Origin: Martelella lutilitoris
GTDB lineage: Bacteria > Pseudomonadota > Alphaproteobacteria > Rhizobiales > Rhizobiaceae
Direction: 5' to 3'
Length of the DNA: 64,000 nt
Assembly (NCBI RefSeq): GCF_005924265.1
Contig: NZ_VCLB01000002.1
Span: 186,001-250,000 of the forward strand
Shown here: piece by piece, positions 8,760 through 18,198 of the stretch
Numbering within the stretch: the stretch's first letter is position 1
How the letters are laid out: each line of letters opens with the position of its first letter
Position numbers and translations under genes: made by a program
Notes under the pieces: generated by a model
Databases searched by the model: none
What the model saw: the letters and a program-made list of their open reading frames with translations, nothing else
What the model was told of the DNA's origin: nothing

Positions 8760-10034
8760 ATGAAATCTCTATTGGCCGGTTGCACCATAAGCGGTGCGGC
8801 ACTCGCCTTGTCGCTGCTCGCCTCGACCGCAGCCCGTGCCGACGAAATATCGATTGTGACCGGGCTTGTCGGGAACGATCTCGGGCTTCTTCAGGAGCAA
8901 TTGAAGTCTTTCGAGGACAAGACCGGACATACGGTCAAGGTGGTTTCTCTGCCGCCCTCCTCAAGCGATCAATTCTCTCAGTACCGGCTTTGGCTTGCGG
9001 CTGGGAATCCCGACATCGACGTCTATCGCACCGATGTGGTTTGGGCGCCGCAACTTGCCGATCAGTTCATTGATCTGACGCCCTATACCGAAGATGTCAT
9101 CGATGAGTATTTCCCGTCGACCATCCGCTCCCAGACCGTCGATGGCAAGCTCGTCGCCTTGCCCTGGTATGCAACCATCCCCGGACTTTACTACAGGACG
9201 GACCTGCTCGAGAAATACGGCAAGGATGTCCCAAAGACCTGGGATGAAATGACCACGACTGCTCGGGAAATCATGGACGCTGAAAGAGCGGACGGCAACG
9301 CCAGCATGTGGGGCTTTCTGTTTCAGGGGGCGCCCTATGAAGGGCTGACATGCGACGGGCTGGAATGGCTTGTCTCCAGCGGCGGCGGCAATATCGTCGA
9401 GGCTGATGGGGAAATCAGCGTCAACAACCCAGATGCCGCAGCAGCGCTTGAGCGCGCGAAATCATGGATCGGCACTATCTCTCCGCCAGGAACTCTTTCC
9501 TACAAGGAGGAGGATACGCGCGGAATCTGGCAACTTGGAAATGCTGTCTTCATGCGCAACTGGCCATATGCCTACGCTCTGGGTGAGCAGGACGATTCGG
9601 CCATTAAGGGCAAATTTGATGTTGCGCCGCTTCCCGCCGGCGAAAACGGCGAGTCCGCTGCGACCCTTGGCGGCTTCAACCTTGCGGTTTCCAAATATTC
9701 GGAGCACCCGGACGCGGCGGTTGAACTGGTGAAATACCTGACTTCTCCCGAAGCGCAGAAATATCGCGTGATGTATAACTCGAACGCGCCGACCGCTGTC
9801 GCATTGTATGAGGACCCGGAAGTGCAGGCCAAACAACCCTTCGCTTTGCGTTGGGAAGATTCGCTTGAGACCGCCGTTTCCAGACCATCGAACGTGACAA
9901 AGTCGAAATACAACGAAGTTTCGTCGCTGTTCTGGACTACCGCCTACAATACGCTTTCAGGCAATGGTTCTGCTCAGGACAATCTGGAAGAGCTTGAACT
10001 GAAGCTCTATCAGCTTCGCGGCAACGGCTGGTAA
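8760..10034 (+). CDS. aglE: Alpha-glucoside (trehalose/maltose) ABC binding protein
   Basis: A 424-residue periplasmic binding protein with a signal peptide of about 27 residues (cut near ARADE). It resembles the ThuE/AglE trehalose-maltose-sucrose binders: a WYATIPGLYYRTDLLEKYG segment and a C-terminal region with LFWTTAYNTLSG. First gene of an operon ordered binding protein, permease, permease, alpha-glucosidase, ATPase, the same order as rhizobial aglEFGAK. The sequence alone does not separate trehalose, maltose and sucrose binders; the symbol rests on gene order. A long hairpin follows the stop and may stabilise this 5' cistron. Confidence 0.82.
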   Translation: MKSLLAGCTISGAALALSLLASTAARADEISIVTGLVGNDLGLLQEQLKSFEDKTGHTVKVVSLPPSSSDQFSQYRLWLAAGNPDIDVYRTDVVWAPQLADQFIDLTPYTEDVIDEYFPSTIRSQTVDGKLVALPWYATIPGLYYRTDLLEKYGKDVPKTWDEMTTTAREIMDAERADGNASMWGFLFQGAPYEGLTCDGLEWLVSSGGGNIVEADGEISVNNPDAAAALERAKSWIGTISPPGTLSYKEEDTRGIWQLGNAVFMRNWPYAYALGEQDDSAIKGKFDVAPLPAGENGESAATLGGFNLAVSKYSEHPDAAVELVKYLTSPEAQKYRVMYNSNAPTAVALYEDPEVQAKQPFALRWEDSLETAVSRPSNVTKSKYNEVSSLFWTTAYNTLSGNGSAQDNLEELELKLYQLRGNGW

Positions 10035-10044
10035 TCGGCCATCA

Positions 10045-10070
10045 GCGCGGCGGTCAAGCCACCGCCGCGC
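10045..10070 (+). other. Intercistronic hairpin after the binding-protein gene
   Basis: GCGCGGCGGT (10045-10054) pairs perfectly with ACCGCCGCGC (10061-10070) around a six-base loop, followed by a pyrimidine run without a true T-tract. In malE-malF and similar operons such structures raise the level of the binding-protein mRNA relative to the permeases. That role, or partial termination, is inferred. Confidence 0.6.
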
Positions 10071-10120
10071 CCTCCTTCTCCATATACATTGAAAAAATCA
10101 GACGGGATTGGCGGCGTGCC

Positions 10121-11056
10121 ATGAATCAGAAGCTGCAGCTCTCAGCCAGCCGAAGACGCTGGGCGATACTTTTTGTGACCCCGATGTTGATCATCCTGGC
10201 ATTCGTGGCGGGGTGGCCCCTTCTCCTGACCATCTACTACAGCTTTACGGACGCTTCGCTCAGCAACCTCGCTGCCGCAGAGTTTGTCGGTTTTTCAAAC
10301 TATCTTTCATCCATAACGCTGCCCAACGGACGAACGCTCACCTTCGGATTGTTGGCCGATGCTGCGTGGTGGCAAGCGGTCTGGAACACGCTGCGCTTTG
10401 CTTTCGTGTCCGTCGCATTCGAAACCGTTTTCGGGACTGTTATCGCGCTTGTCCTGAACCGCAATTTTGCCGGGCGGGGCGTGGTGCGTGCGGCGGTGCT
10501 TATCCCCTGGGCAATCCCCACGGTGGTTTCAGCCAAGATGTGGGGCTGGATGCTGAACGACCAGTTCGGCATCATCAATGATGTACTGCTCAACCTTCAC
10601 CTTATATCGACGCCCATCGCCTGGACGGCCTCTCCCGACACGGCCATGATTGCGGTGCTGATCGTTGATATCTGGAAAACAACGCCTTTCATGGCTCTGC
10701 TTGTTCTGGCCGGATTGCAGATGATTCCGGGCGACATTTATGAAGCTGCCTATATTGATGGCGTCTCGCCGCTCAAGGTTTTCTGGCGCATTACGCTGCC
10801 GCTGGTCCGGCCCGCATTGATGGTCGCCGTCATTTTCCGTCTGCTCGATGCGCTTCGTATTTTCGATCTGATCTACATCCTCACGCCGAACAACGAGCAG
10901 ACGCAAACCATGTCGGTGTTCGCCCAGCAGAACCTGTTCGCTTTCGACAAGTTCGCCTACGGCTCGGCCGCATCGACACTGCTCTTTCTCGTCGTTGCGC
11001 TGATTACCATCGCTTACATCCGTATCGGACGGATCAATATCGGGAAAGGAGCCTGA
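10121..11056 (+). CDS. aglF: Alpha-glucoside ABC transporter permease (MalF type)
   Basis: A 311-residue inner-membrane permease with six predicted helices; the first spans about residues 17-38. The EAA loop reads DIYEAAYIDGVSPLKVFWRI near residue 208, followed by LPLVRPALM. It resembles ThuF/AglF. It begins 86 bases after the binding-protein stop, beyond the intercistronic hairpin, and ends just before the ATG of the next permease, so the two are co-translated. Substrate assignment comes from the operon. Confidence 0.87.
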   Translation: MNQKLQLSASRRRWAILFVTPMLIILAFVAGWPLLLTIYYSFTDASLSNLAAAEFVGFSNYLSSITLPNGRTLTFGLLADAAWWQAVWNTLRFAFVSVAFETVFGTVIALVLNRNFAGRGVVRAAVLIPWAIPTVVSAKMWGWMLNDQFGIINDVLLNLHLISTPIAWTASPDTAMIAVLIVDIWKTTPFMALLVLAGLQMIPGDIYEAAYIDGVSPLKVFWRITLPLVRPALMVAVIFRLLDALRIFDLIYILTPNNEQTQTMSVFAQQNLFAFDKFAYGSAASTLLFLVVALITIAYIRIGRINIGKGA

Positions 11057-11057
11057 T

Positions 11058-11885
11058 ATGCCGCGCCTGATCAAGCAAGTTGCATTCTATGCTCTGGTCG
11101 CATTCATTGTGCTGCAGTCGGTTTTCCCTTTTTACTACGCCGCCCTGACATCGATGAAGTCCGGCACGGCCCTGTTCCGGGTGAACTATCTGCCGGTTGA
11201 TTTCAATCTCTCCAACTACATGGCTGTTCTCGGCAACGGGACCTTTCCGAGAAACATCCTGAATTCGGTCTTCGTAGCCACTGTCGTCGTTCTGATTTCG
11301 CTTCTTTTGGCAGTCACTGCGGCATATGCGTTGGCCCGCATTCAGTTCCGGGGCCGCGGATTGCTGCTTCTGACGATCCTGTCGGTATCCATGTTCCCGC
11401 AAATCGCAGTGCTGGCGGGGCTGTTTGAAGTCATTCGCGCGATCGGCCTTTATAATTCGCTCTGGTCGCTCGTCCTTGCCTATATGATCTTTACCCTGCC
11501 GTTTACGGTTTGGGTCCTGACCACATTCATGCGCGACCTGCCCGTCGAAATCGAGGAAGCGGCGATCGTTGACGGCGCTTCTCCGTGGACGATCGTGACC
11601 CGGGTGTTCCTGCCGCTGATGTGGCCGGCACTGGTCACGACCGGGCTGCTTGCCTTCATTCACGCGTGGAACGAGTTCCTGTTCGCGCTCACCTTTATTT
11701 CCAACGATGACCTCAGAACCGTTCCGGTGGCAATCGCGCTCCTGTCCGGCGCCACCGAGTTCGAGGTTCCGTGGGGCAACATCATGGCCGCCTCGGTGAT
11801 TGTCACGGTTCCGCTGATCGCGCTGGTTCTCATTTTCCAACGAAAGATCATCTCTGGTCTGACTGCCGGAGGTGTCAAAGGATGA
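11058..11885 (+). CDS. aglG: Alpha-glucoside ABC transporter permease (MalG type)
   Basis: A 275-residue permease with six helices, the EAA loop EIEEAAIVDGASPWTIVTRV and the adjacent LPLMWPALV. It belongs to the MalG/ThuG/AglG group and forms the membrane channel with the upstream permease. GGAGCC lies just before its ATG. The TGA (11883-11885) overlaps the ATG of the alpha-glucosidase in an ATGA, so translation of transporter and hydrolase is coupled. Confidence 0.88.
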   Translation: MPRLIKQVAFYALVAFIVLQSVFPFYYAALTSMKSGTALFRVNYLPVDFNLSNYMAVLGNGTFPRNILNSVFVATVVVLISLLLAVTAAYALARIQFRGRGLLLLTILSVSMFPQIAVLAGLFEVIRAIGLYNSLWSLVLAYMIFTLPFTVWVLTTFMRDLPVEIEEAAIVDGASPWTIVTRVFLPLMWPALVTTGLLAFIHAWNEFLFALTFISNDDLRTVPVAIALLSGATEFEVPWGNIMAASVIVTVPLIALVLIFQRKIISGLTAGGVKG

Positions 11886-13564
11886 CTTTCATTATGCCTT
11901 CCAAAGATATGAAGAATGGCTTCGCCACTATCTCCAGCGATGAAGACTGGTGGCGCGGCGCCGTCATCTATCAGATCTATCCCCGGTCTTTTCAGGATAG
12001 CAATGGCGACGGCGTTGGGGACCTCGCCGGAATAACCGCCCGGCTGGGCTATGTTGCGGCGCTCGGTGTCGACGCGATCTGGCTTTCGCCCTTTTTCGCC
12101 TCGCCACAAAAGGACTTCGGATATGACATTTCGGATTATTGCAATGTCGACCCGATGTTTGGCTCTCTTGACGATTTTGATGCCTTGATTGCCGAGGCGC
12201 ATCGTCTCGGTCTTCGGGTCATGATTGACCAGGTTCTAAGCCACGCTTCGAGCCAGCACCCATGGTTCATCGAGAGCCGGTCAAGCCGAACCAACCCAAA
12301 GGCGGACTGGTTCGTCTGGGCTGACATGCAGCCTGACGGCTCGCCCCCGAACAACTGGCTTTCGGTCTTTGGCGGTTCATCCTGGCAATGGGACAGCACG
12401 CGTCGACAATACTACCTTCATAACTTCCTGGCCGAACAACCGGATGTGAATTTGCTCAATCCGGAAGCGCAGGACGCTATTCTGGATACGGTACGCTTCT
12501 GGCTGGAACGCGGCGTCGATGGTTTCCGGCTCGATACGACGAACTTTTACTGTCACGACGCGCGCCTTCGTTCCAATCCGCCGGCAGACTTTGTCGAGAA
12601 GTCCAAAGAGATCGAGCCGTATCACTACCAGAACCATCTGTTTGACAAGAATCGCCCCGAAACAGTGGATTTCTTGCGCCGTTTCCGGGCTTTGCTGAAC
12701 GAATATCCGGGCTCTGCGAGCGTCGGCGAGATCGGCTATGGTCCTCAGTCGCTTGACCTGATGGCCGAATACACGTCGAACAACGACAAGCTCAACATGG
12801 CTTACACCTTCGACTTTCTGGGTGACGAGTACGATGCTGACATTTTCCGAAAGCGAATTGCCCGCTTTGAGGAAAAGGCAGCCGGCAGCTGGCCATGCTG
12901 GGCCTTTTCCAATCACGATGTTTCACGACACGTCAGCCGGTGGCATGAACATGCCGATGATGTCGGCCGGCTTGCCAAGCTTATGGGTTCGCTCCTGCTT
13001 TCGCTTCGCGGATCGGTCTGTTGTTATGAAGGTGAAGAGCTCGGGCTGACCGAGGCCGAACTGGCCTACGAGGATCTCGTCGATCCGTACGGCATTCGGC
13101 TGTGGCCCGAGTTCAAAGGTCGTGACGGTTGCCGCACCCCAATGCCCTGGGACAGCAGAGCGGATCATGCCGGTTTTTCGCCAGCCCGCCCCTGGTTGCC
13201 GGTCGATAGCAACCATCTGCCGCTGGCTGTGAACCGTCAGGAAACCGATCCGACCTCCGTCTTGTCGCATTACAGGGCTTTTCTCGCTTTCCGGCGTGCT
13301 CATCAGGCGATGATCAAAGGGGATATCGAATTGCTCCCGGCCAGCGTTGGCGGCGAGCCGATCCTGGCTTTCCGCCGCATGTATGCAGACGAGGAGGTCC
13401 TCTGTGTCTTCAATCTGGGGCGCTTGCCGGCGCGATATAAGCCGCCCTTCGATGTGAGCACGTTCAGCGCACTTGAGGTGCCAAGTTTCAGGAACAGCGT
13501 GTCAGATGGCGTCATCTCATTGGAAGGCACCAGCGCATTCTTCGGAAAAATCGAGAGGAAATGA
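11882..13564 (+). CDS. aglA: Cytoplasmic alpha-glucosidase, GH13
   Basis: A 560-residue glycoside hydrolase family 13 enzyme hydrolysing terminal alpha-1,4 or alpha-1,1-type glucosides after import. The (beta/alpha)8 signatures are in order: the YQIYPRSFQDSNGDGVGDL strand near residue 30, region I DQVLSHASSQH near 116, region II GFRLDTTN near 214 with the nucleophile Asp, region III GEIG near 281 with the acid Glu, and region IV SNHD near 343. There is no signal peptide. ATG 11882 overlaps the permease stop; ATGs at 11894 and 11909 are alternatives. An alpha-glucosidase inside the transport operon is the mark of agl loci. Confidence 0.9.
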   Translation: MTFIMPSKDMKNGFATISSDEDWWRGAVIYQIYPRSFQDSNGDGVGDLAGITARLGYVAALGVDAIWLSPFFASPQKDFGYDISDYCNVDPMFGSLDDFDALIAEAHRLGLRVMIDQVLSHASSQHPWFIESRSSRTNPKADWFVWADMQPDGSPPNNWLSVFGGSSWQWDSTRRQYYLHNFLAEQPDVNLLNPEAQDAILDTVRFWLERGVDGFRLDTTNFYCHDARLRSNPPADFVEKSKEIEPYHYQNHLFDKNRPETVDFLRRFRALLNEYPGSASVGEIGYGPQSLDLMAEYTSNNDKLNMAYTFDFLGDEYDADIFRKRIARFEEKAAGSWPCWAFSNHDVSRHVSRWHEHADDVGRLAKLMGSLLLSLRGSVCCYEGEELGLTEAELAYEDLVDPYGIRLWPEFKGRDGCRTPMPWDSRADHAGFSPARPWLPVDSNHLPLAVNRQETDPTSVLSHYRAFLAFRRAHQAMIKGDIELLPASVGGEPILAFRRMYADEEVLCVFNLGRLPARYKPPFDVSTFSALEVPSFRNSVSDGVISLEGTSAFFGKIERK

Positions 13565-13567
13565 TCC

Positions 13568-14662
13568 ATGTCCGGTGTAACCCTGTCCGGTGTCAAAAAG
13601 AGCTACGGCTCGGTCGAGGTGCTTCACGGCATTGACCTCGACATTCAGCCTGGCGAATTCGTCGTTTTCGTTGGACCGTCTGGCTGTGGAAAATCCACGC
13701 TTCTGCGCATGATTGCGGGGCTGGAGGAGATTACCGCCGGCACGCTGGAAATTGACGGGCGTGTAGTGAATTCCCTGACGCCGAAAGAACGCGGCATAGC
13801 CATGGTTTTCCAGTCCTATGCTCTCTATCCGCATATGACCGTTTACGAAAACATGGCCTTCGGTCTGTCTTTGGGACGCAACACGCCCAAGAGCGAGATC
13901 GACCGGCGTGTTCGGGAGGCTGCGGAAATCCTGCAGATTACTCCCTACCTCGACAGAAGGCCCAAGGAACTGTCGGGCGGCCAGCGCCAGCGCGTTGCCA
14001 TCGGACGCGCCATTACCCGTGACCCGAGGGTTTTTCTCTTCGACGAACCATTGAGTAACCTCGATGCGGCCTTGAGAGTAGCGACGCGCCTCGAAATTGC
14101 CCGTCTTGCCGAGCGCATGAGCGATACGACAATGGTTTATGTGACCCATGATCAGGTCGAGGCGATGACGCTGGCCGACCGGATCGTGGTCCTCAATCAG
14201 GGCATGATCGAACAGTTCGGGACACCGATGGAGCTTTATCGCAATCCGGCAAACCTGTTTGTTGCCAGGTTCATCGGTTCGCCATCCATGAACATTGTTC
14301 CCGGCGTTTTTTCTCCGGAGGACAACGGCTTCGCGATCGCGTTGGAGGCGGGCGAGCGTATACATATTTCGCGACCTCTGCCGGGAACAGGCGGTCCGGG
14401 GTATATTGGATTAAGACCTGAAGACACGACACTGGTGGCGGAAGAAGGCGCATTGTTTGCCGGAAAGGTGATGATGACCGAACCTTTGGGGGAGGTCACG
14501 CTTGCCTATGTTGACATCGGTCGGGAGGAAACGCCCTTTGTGGTCAAACTTCCCGGTGAACCAAACATCAAGCGCGGAGACTTCGTCTTTCTCGGCGCAG
14601 AAGAAGACTGCCTTCATCTGTTCGATGCCGACGGGCGTCGCGTCAGAGAAATGGCTGTCTGA
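13568..14662 (+). CDS. aglK: Alpha-glucoside ABC transporter ATPase
   Basis: A 364-residue CUT1 ATPase: Walker A GPSGCGKST near residue 37, signature LSGGQRQRVAIGRA near 137, Walker B VFLFDEPLSNLDA near 157, THDQ H-loop, and a C-terminal OB/TOBE domain (IGLRPEDT). It is closely related to the ATPase at 6012-7145, as expected for paralogues serving different importers. It begins three bases after the glucosidase stop and closes the operon. Confidence 0.9.
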   Translation: MSGVTLSGVKKSYGSVEVLHGIDLDIQPGEFVVFVGPSGCGKSTLLRMIAGLEEITAGTLEIDGRVVNSLTPKERGIAMVFQSYALYPHMTVYENMAFGLSLGRNTPKSEIDRRVREAAEILQITPYLDRRPKELSGGQRQRVAIGRAITRDPRVFLFDEPLSNLDAALRVATRLEIARLAERMSDTTMVYVTHDQVEAMTLADRIVVLNQGMIEQFGTPMELYRNPANLFVARFIGSPSMNIVPGVFSPEDNGFAIALEAGERIHISRPLPGTGGPGYIGLRPEDTTLVAEEGALFAGKVMMTEPLGEVTLAYVDIGREETPFVVKLPGEPNIKRGDFVFLGAEEDCLHLFDADGRRVREMAV

Positions 14663-15024
14663 TCGCCGTTTCGGAGATGCCCATTTCTCTCAGATGGTAT
14701 TCCGTTGTTCGGACTTCACGTCCGGGGCGCAGCACCAGCGCTGAGCGGTCACGAGAGCTCTCGGTCGGTTTCTACAAAATCTCGATGGGGCTCACAGCCG
14801 TTCGCTTGGCTGTCTATGGCGCGCAAAATGGGTAACATTATGTGTATCACGAAATGCGTTAGTTGGAAAAAATAAAATAAAAACAATGATGCTATGGGTG
14901 CTATCAACCCGGCAAGAGGCACCAAAAAGCCTTCTTTCTAATTTCCGGTATTCTGGCATGGTCGTGTGCCGTGGTGTTCGCGGTGACCTCTTTCGGTTGA
15001 CGGTCCCATCAGCAAGATGTTCGG
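14663..15024. other. Intergenic stretch between operons
   Basis: No gene seen. It holds two small inverted repeats, CGGAC/GTCCG near 14710 and ACAGCC/GGCTGT (14794-14813), neither followed by a T-tract, and an AT-rich patch near 14867-14888. It separates the rightward agl-like operon from the leftward efflux operon, so a converging terminator is expected, but no clear one is present. Confidence 0.4.
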
Positions 15025-16065
15025 CTATCCCTTTTCGGTTTCCACCGTTGCCACCACGGAGAGGCCGGGGATCAGCTTGTCCATGTCTTTCTGGTCGGGG
15101 TCGATCGCGATGCGGACCGGTACGCGCTGGGAGACTTTGGTGAAATTGCCTGTGGCATTGTCAGCCTTGATCACCGCGAACTCAGACCCGGCAGCGGGAG
15201 AGAAGCGTTCAATGTGTCCGCTGAAGCGCTCGCCATCCAGCGCATCCACGGTGAAGCTGACCTTTTGCCCTACCCGCATGCCGGGCAACTGCGTTTCCTT
15301 GTAGTTAGCAATCACCCAAACGTTTTGCGGGACAAGAGAGACGAGCTGGGAGCCTGCGGAGACATATTGTCCGCTGTGCACCTGCACCTGGCCAAGGGTT
15401 CCGTCGCGTGGCGCAATGATCCTGGTGTTTTCCAGATTGATCCTGGCAAGCGTGCGTGCGGCTTCGGCGGAAGCCAATCGCGCTTTGAGCGTTTCCCTGT
15501 CGATAATCGTGGATTTCAACGACTGTCGGGCGACATCGAGCGCCGCATTCGCCTTTGCGAGCGATGCCTTGGCCTGATCAAGCGTAGCTCTCGACGTCTC
15601 AAGGCTGCTTTCGGAGGCCACCTGCTTTTTACTGAGCTTGTGAATGCGCTCCCATTGTGAGGTAGCGTTGGCGAGCACGGCTTCAGCGCTTGCGACATCG
15701 GCGCTTGCGGCTTCGATCTGTGCCTTGGCCGTTTCCTGAGCCTGCATATTGCTTTCGAGCGCATTGCTGGCGACGCGCACCGCGGCGTCCGCCTCCGCAA
15801 GCTGGCGGGAATAGATCCGGTCGTCGAGCTGGACGAGAAGATCGCCTTTCTTGACTTTCTGAAAATCCTGCACCGGCACATCTGCAACGATGGCCGAAAG
15901 CTGCGGTGACAGTCGGGTGACCTGGCCTCTGATATAGGCGTCATCGGTGCGGGTGTCGGCAAAGTTGAACGGCGGGAAATTCCAGGCGAAGAGAAGCGCC
16001 AGAATGCCGAGAATGCCGACCGCAAAGACGACATAGGTTGCGAGCGAGCGAAGAGCACGTGTCAT
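15025..16065 (-). CDS. emrA: EmrA/HlyD-family membrane fusion protein
   Basis: A 346-residue periplasmic adaptor of a multidrug pump. One N-terminal membrane helix (about residues 8-30) is followed by the lipoyl half-motif RTDDAYIRGQVTRLSPQLSA, a long alpha-helical hairpin rich in Ala/Glu/Lys (residues 85-190) and the second lipoyl/beta-barrel part with APRDGTLGQVQVHSGQYVS. ATG 16065 follows AAGGA; a longer reading to 16134 overlaps the pump gene. It is the third gene of marR-emrB-emrA. No TolC-like outer-membrane channel is nearby. Confidence 0.88.
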   Translation of the reverse strand: MTRALRSLATYVVFAVGILGILALLFAWNFPPFNFADTRTDDAYIRGQVTRLSPQLSAIVADVPVQDFQKVKKGDLLVQLDDRIYSRQLAEADAAVRVASNALESNMQAQETAKAQIEAASADVASAEAVLANATSQWERIHKLSKKQVASESSLETSRATLDQAKASLAKANAALDVARQSLKSTIIDRETLKARLASAEAARTLARINLENTRIIAPRDGTLGQVQVHSGQYVSAGSQLVSLVPQNVWVIANYKETQLPGMRVGQKVSFTVDALDGERFSGHIERFSPAAGSEFAVIKADNATGNFTKVSQRVPVRIAIDPDQKDMDKLIPGLSVVATVETEKG

Positions 16066-16085
16066 TTCTATAGTCCTTGAAATGG

Positions 16086-17744
16086 TCAGGCCGGAAGGCC
16101 TTCCGCCTTTGCGCGCAGTCGTGCACTCTCCCATTTCTCGAACAGGACATCGAGAATAAGGATAACGAGCGCGAGCAGTGCCAGCAGCGAAGTGAAACGA
16201 AAAGCATCATTATAAGCAAGCACATAGGCTTGTCGGGTGACTTGCTGGGCTAGCAGTGCAGCGCCTTCCGCCGAGCGGATCACGCTGTCGGTGATCGTCG
16301 GTGCATAGGCCCCGGCAAGCTGGCCGATCCGTTCTGAAACCAGCGGGCTGTCTGCCGGCAATGATTGCACCAGGGCTGCCGAATGAACCTGTTCGCGCCA
16401 GGTGACAAAACTGCCGAACAGAGCCGAGCCCAAAATGGCGCCGAGCCGTTGCGTGGTCAGAAATACGATGATGAAGCTCAAAATATAGTTCGGCCCGCGT
16501 TTCAATGCCGCGATGAAACCGATCATCATGGCCGGCGGCATGAACAGGCCGGAGGCAAACGCAATCAGCGTCTGGCTCAGGAACATATCACGCGGGCGGG
16601 TCAGGACCGTTGCCTGGCTGTCAAGCAAGCTGCCGATGATCAGAAGGACCAGCGCTGCACCATGCATATAGGCCACGCGTCCAGGCTTCAGCACCATGGC
16701 GCAGGTCATACCTGCTGCAAGTGTCGCGATCAGGATAATGCCGTAAAGCCCGACAAACTGCTCGTTTGAAAGGCCAAGCATGATGAAAAATGACCTGACG
16801 CCGGTGGATTGCTCGGCGAGGATGAGCCGGAAGATCATCAATGCGCCGGTAAAATGGATGATTTCCGCCGAGGTTAGCCAGCGGATGTCGAGCAGCGGAT
16901 CGTCCCTGTTGAGCTCGATGATCGCCATGACCGTCAGCGACGCCACGCCGGCAATAAGCAGCGCGCCTGTCCAACTCACTTCCGTCCACCAATAGATGCG
17001 GCCAAGCGAGAGCACGACGGTTATCGCTCCCATGCCAAAGGCAAGAAAACCAAAGGAAATCAGGTCATATCGGCTGATCACTTTGACCCGTTCGCCCGAA
17101 ACCAGGGGCAGGCGGAAAATCAATGCCAGCGACAGCATCGCCATGCCGATTTCGAAGATATAGAGAGACTTGAAGCCCCCATGATTGAAGAGATAGGGCG
17201 CGATGACACCGGCAAGCGGTGTCGATATCAGCATCACGGTCATGGCGCTGCTGAGCCCGATATTCATTTTCCGTTCGCGCGACAGGCCCTCCAGCATGTA
17301 GAGGATGGAAATCGACGACATCGGGGCTGCGGCAATGCCGGCAAAGAAGCGGACGATCAGCGCGGTCTGGAAACTATCGACCCATAGATGTGCGAGATTG
17401 ATCAGGACGAAAAGCACAATCGAGACTTCCGCGAAACGGCGAATGCCGAACTGCTGGCGCATCTTGAACAGCATAAGCGTCAGGCAGGCATTGGGCGCCA
17501 GGTAGGCGGCCATGAGCCAGCTCGCTTCGGCCGTGGTCGCCTTGAGCGGCCCGGCGATCTGCTGGATCGTGACCGAAATGAAAGACATGCCGAGCCCCTG
17601 GGTCAGCCCGATGACCGCTGCCGCAAACATATAGGCCAGAAGCTGCGGGAGCGGTTTTGGCGGCTGCGGCGGCGCAGCGCCGGGATAAAGCGGGCGGGGC
17701 GCCGGTTCTGCCGCCGCCGGCCTCTCCTGAACGGCTTCATTCAT
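16086..17744 (-). CDS. emrB: EmrB/QacA-type MFS multidrug efflux transporter (DHA2)
   Basis: A 552-residue inner-membrane drug:proton antiporter with about 14 predicted helices after a proline-rich cytosolic N-terminus (residues 1-45). It pairs with the fusion protein encoded 20 bases downstream. Its start (17744) lies inside the end of the MarR gene, an 8-bp overlap, so regulator and pump are co-translated. The sequence is at the divergent end of the DHA2 family; substrates cannot be predicted. Confidence 0.85.
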   Translation of the reverse strand: MNEAVQERPAAAEPAPRPLYPGAAPPQPPKPLPQLLAYMFAAAVIGLTQGLGMSFISVTIQQIAGPLKATTAEASWLMAAYLAPNACLTLMLFKMRQQFGIRRFAEVSIVLFVLINLAHLWVDSFQTALIVRFFAGIAAAPMSSISILYMLEGLSRERKMNIGLSSAMTVMLISTPLAGVIAPYLFNHGGFKSLYIFEIGMAMLSLALIFRLPLVSGERVKVISRYDLISFGFLAFGMGAITVVLSLGRIYWWTEVSWTGALLIAGVASLTVMAIIELNRDDPLLDIRWLTSAEIIHFTGALMIFRLILAEQSTGVRSFFIMLGLSNEQFVGLYGIILIATLAAGMTCAMVLKPGRVAYMHGAALVLLIIGSLLDSQATVLTRPRDMFLSQTLIAFASGLFMPPAMMIGFIAALKRGPNYILSFIIVFLTTQRLGAILGSALFGSFVTWREQVHSAALVQSLPADSPLVSERIGQLAGAYAPTITDSVIRSAEGAALLAQQVTRQAYVLAYNDAFRFTSLLALLALVILILDVLFEKWESARLRAKAEGLPA

Positions 17745-18198
17745 CTTCCGGCACCTCCGAAAGCTGGTCGAGCCTCGCGATGATCGCCTCGAAGACACCG
17801 GTTGCGATATCGATATGGGCGGGATCCATGTCGGCAAAAATCGTACGGGCGATCTCGCCGCGCAGAACAGAAAGCTCGTCGGCCATTGCCGCGCCGTGCT
17901 TTGAAAGCACGATGAGTTTGGCGCGTCGGTCTGCGGGATCCGGGTGGCGCTCGATCAGGTCGTGCGCCTCCATGCGATCGAGAATGCGGACGACGGTCGG
18001 CTTTTCCAGCTCCAGCTCGCAGGCGAGCATGCTCTGGTTCATCGTCTCGTGCTTCGACAGGAGCTGGATGACCCGCGCCCGCGTGAAGGTTAGTCCGAAG
18101 CGGGCGACCTGAGCGTTGTAATTTGTGCGCATCTTGCGGCTCGCGACCGAAAGCGCTTCGACAAACGCGGCATATTGCTGGGTACTGACAGGCGGCAT
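17737..18198 (-). CDS. MarR-family transcriptional regulator
   Basis: A 153-residue winged-helix regulator. The recognition region is MLACELELEKPTVVRILDRM and the wing contains DPADRRAKLIVLS, the diagnostic MarR signature (D-x-R-x-x). It heads the operon marR-emrB-emrA and most likely represses it, with release by a drug or phenolic ligand. The start at 18198 has only a weak ribosome site (AT-rich leader). An imperfect palindrome GCTAATTGATAGC lies just upstream in the leader. Confidence 0.9.
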   Translation of the reverse strand: MPPVSTQQYAAFVEALSVASRKMRTNYNAQVARFGLTFTRARVIQLLSKHETMNQSMLACELELEKPTVVRILDRMEAHDLIERHPDPADRRAKLIVLSKHGAAMADELSVLRGEIARTIFADMDPAHIDIATGVFEAIIARLDQLSEVPEDE

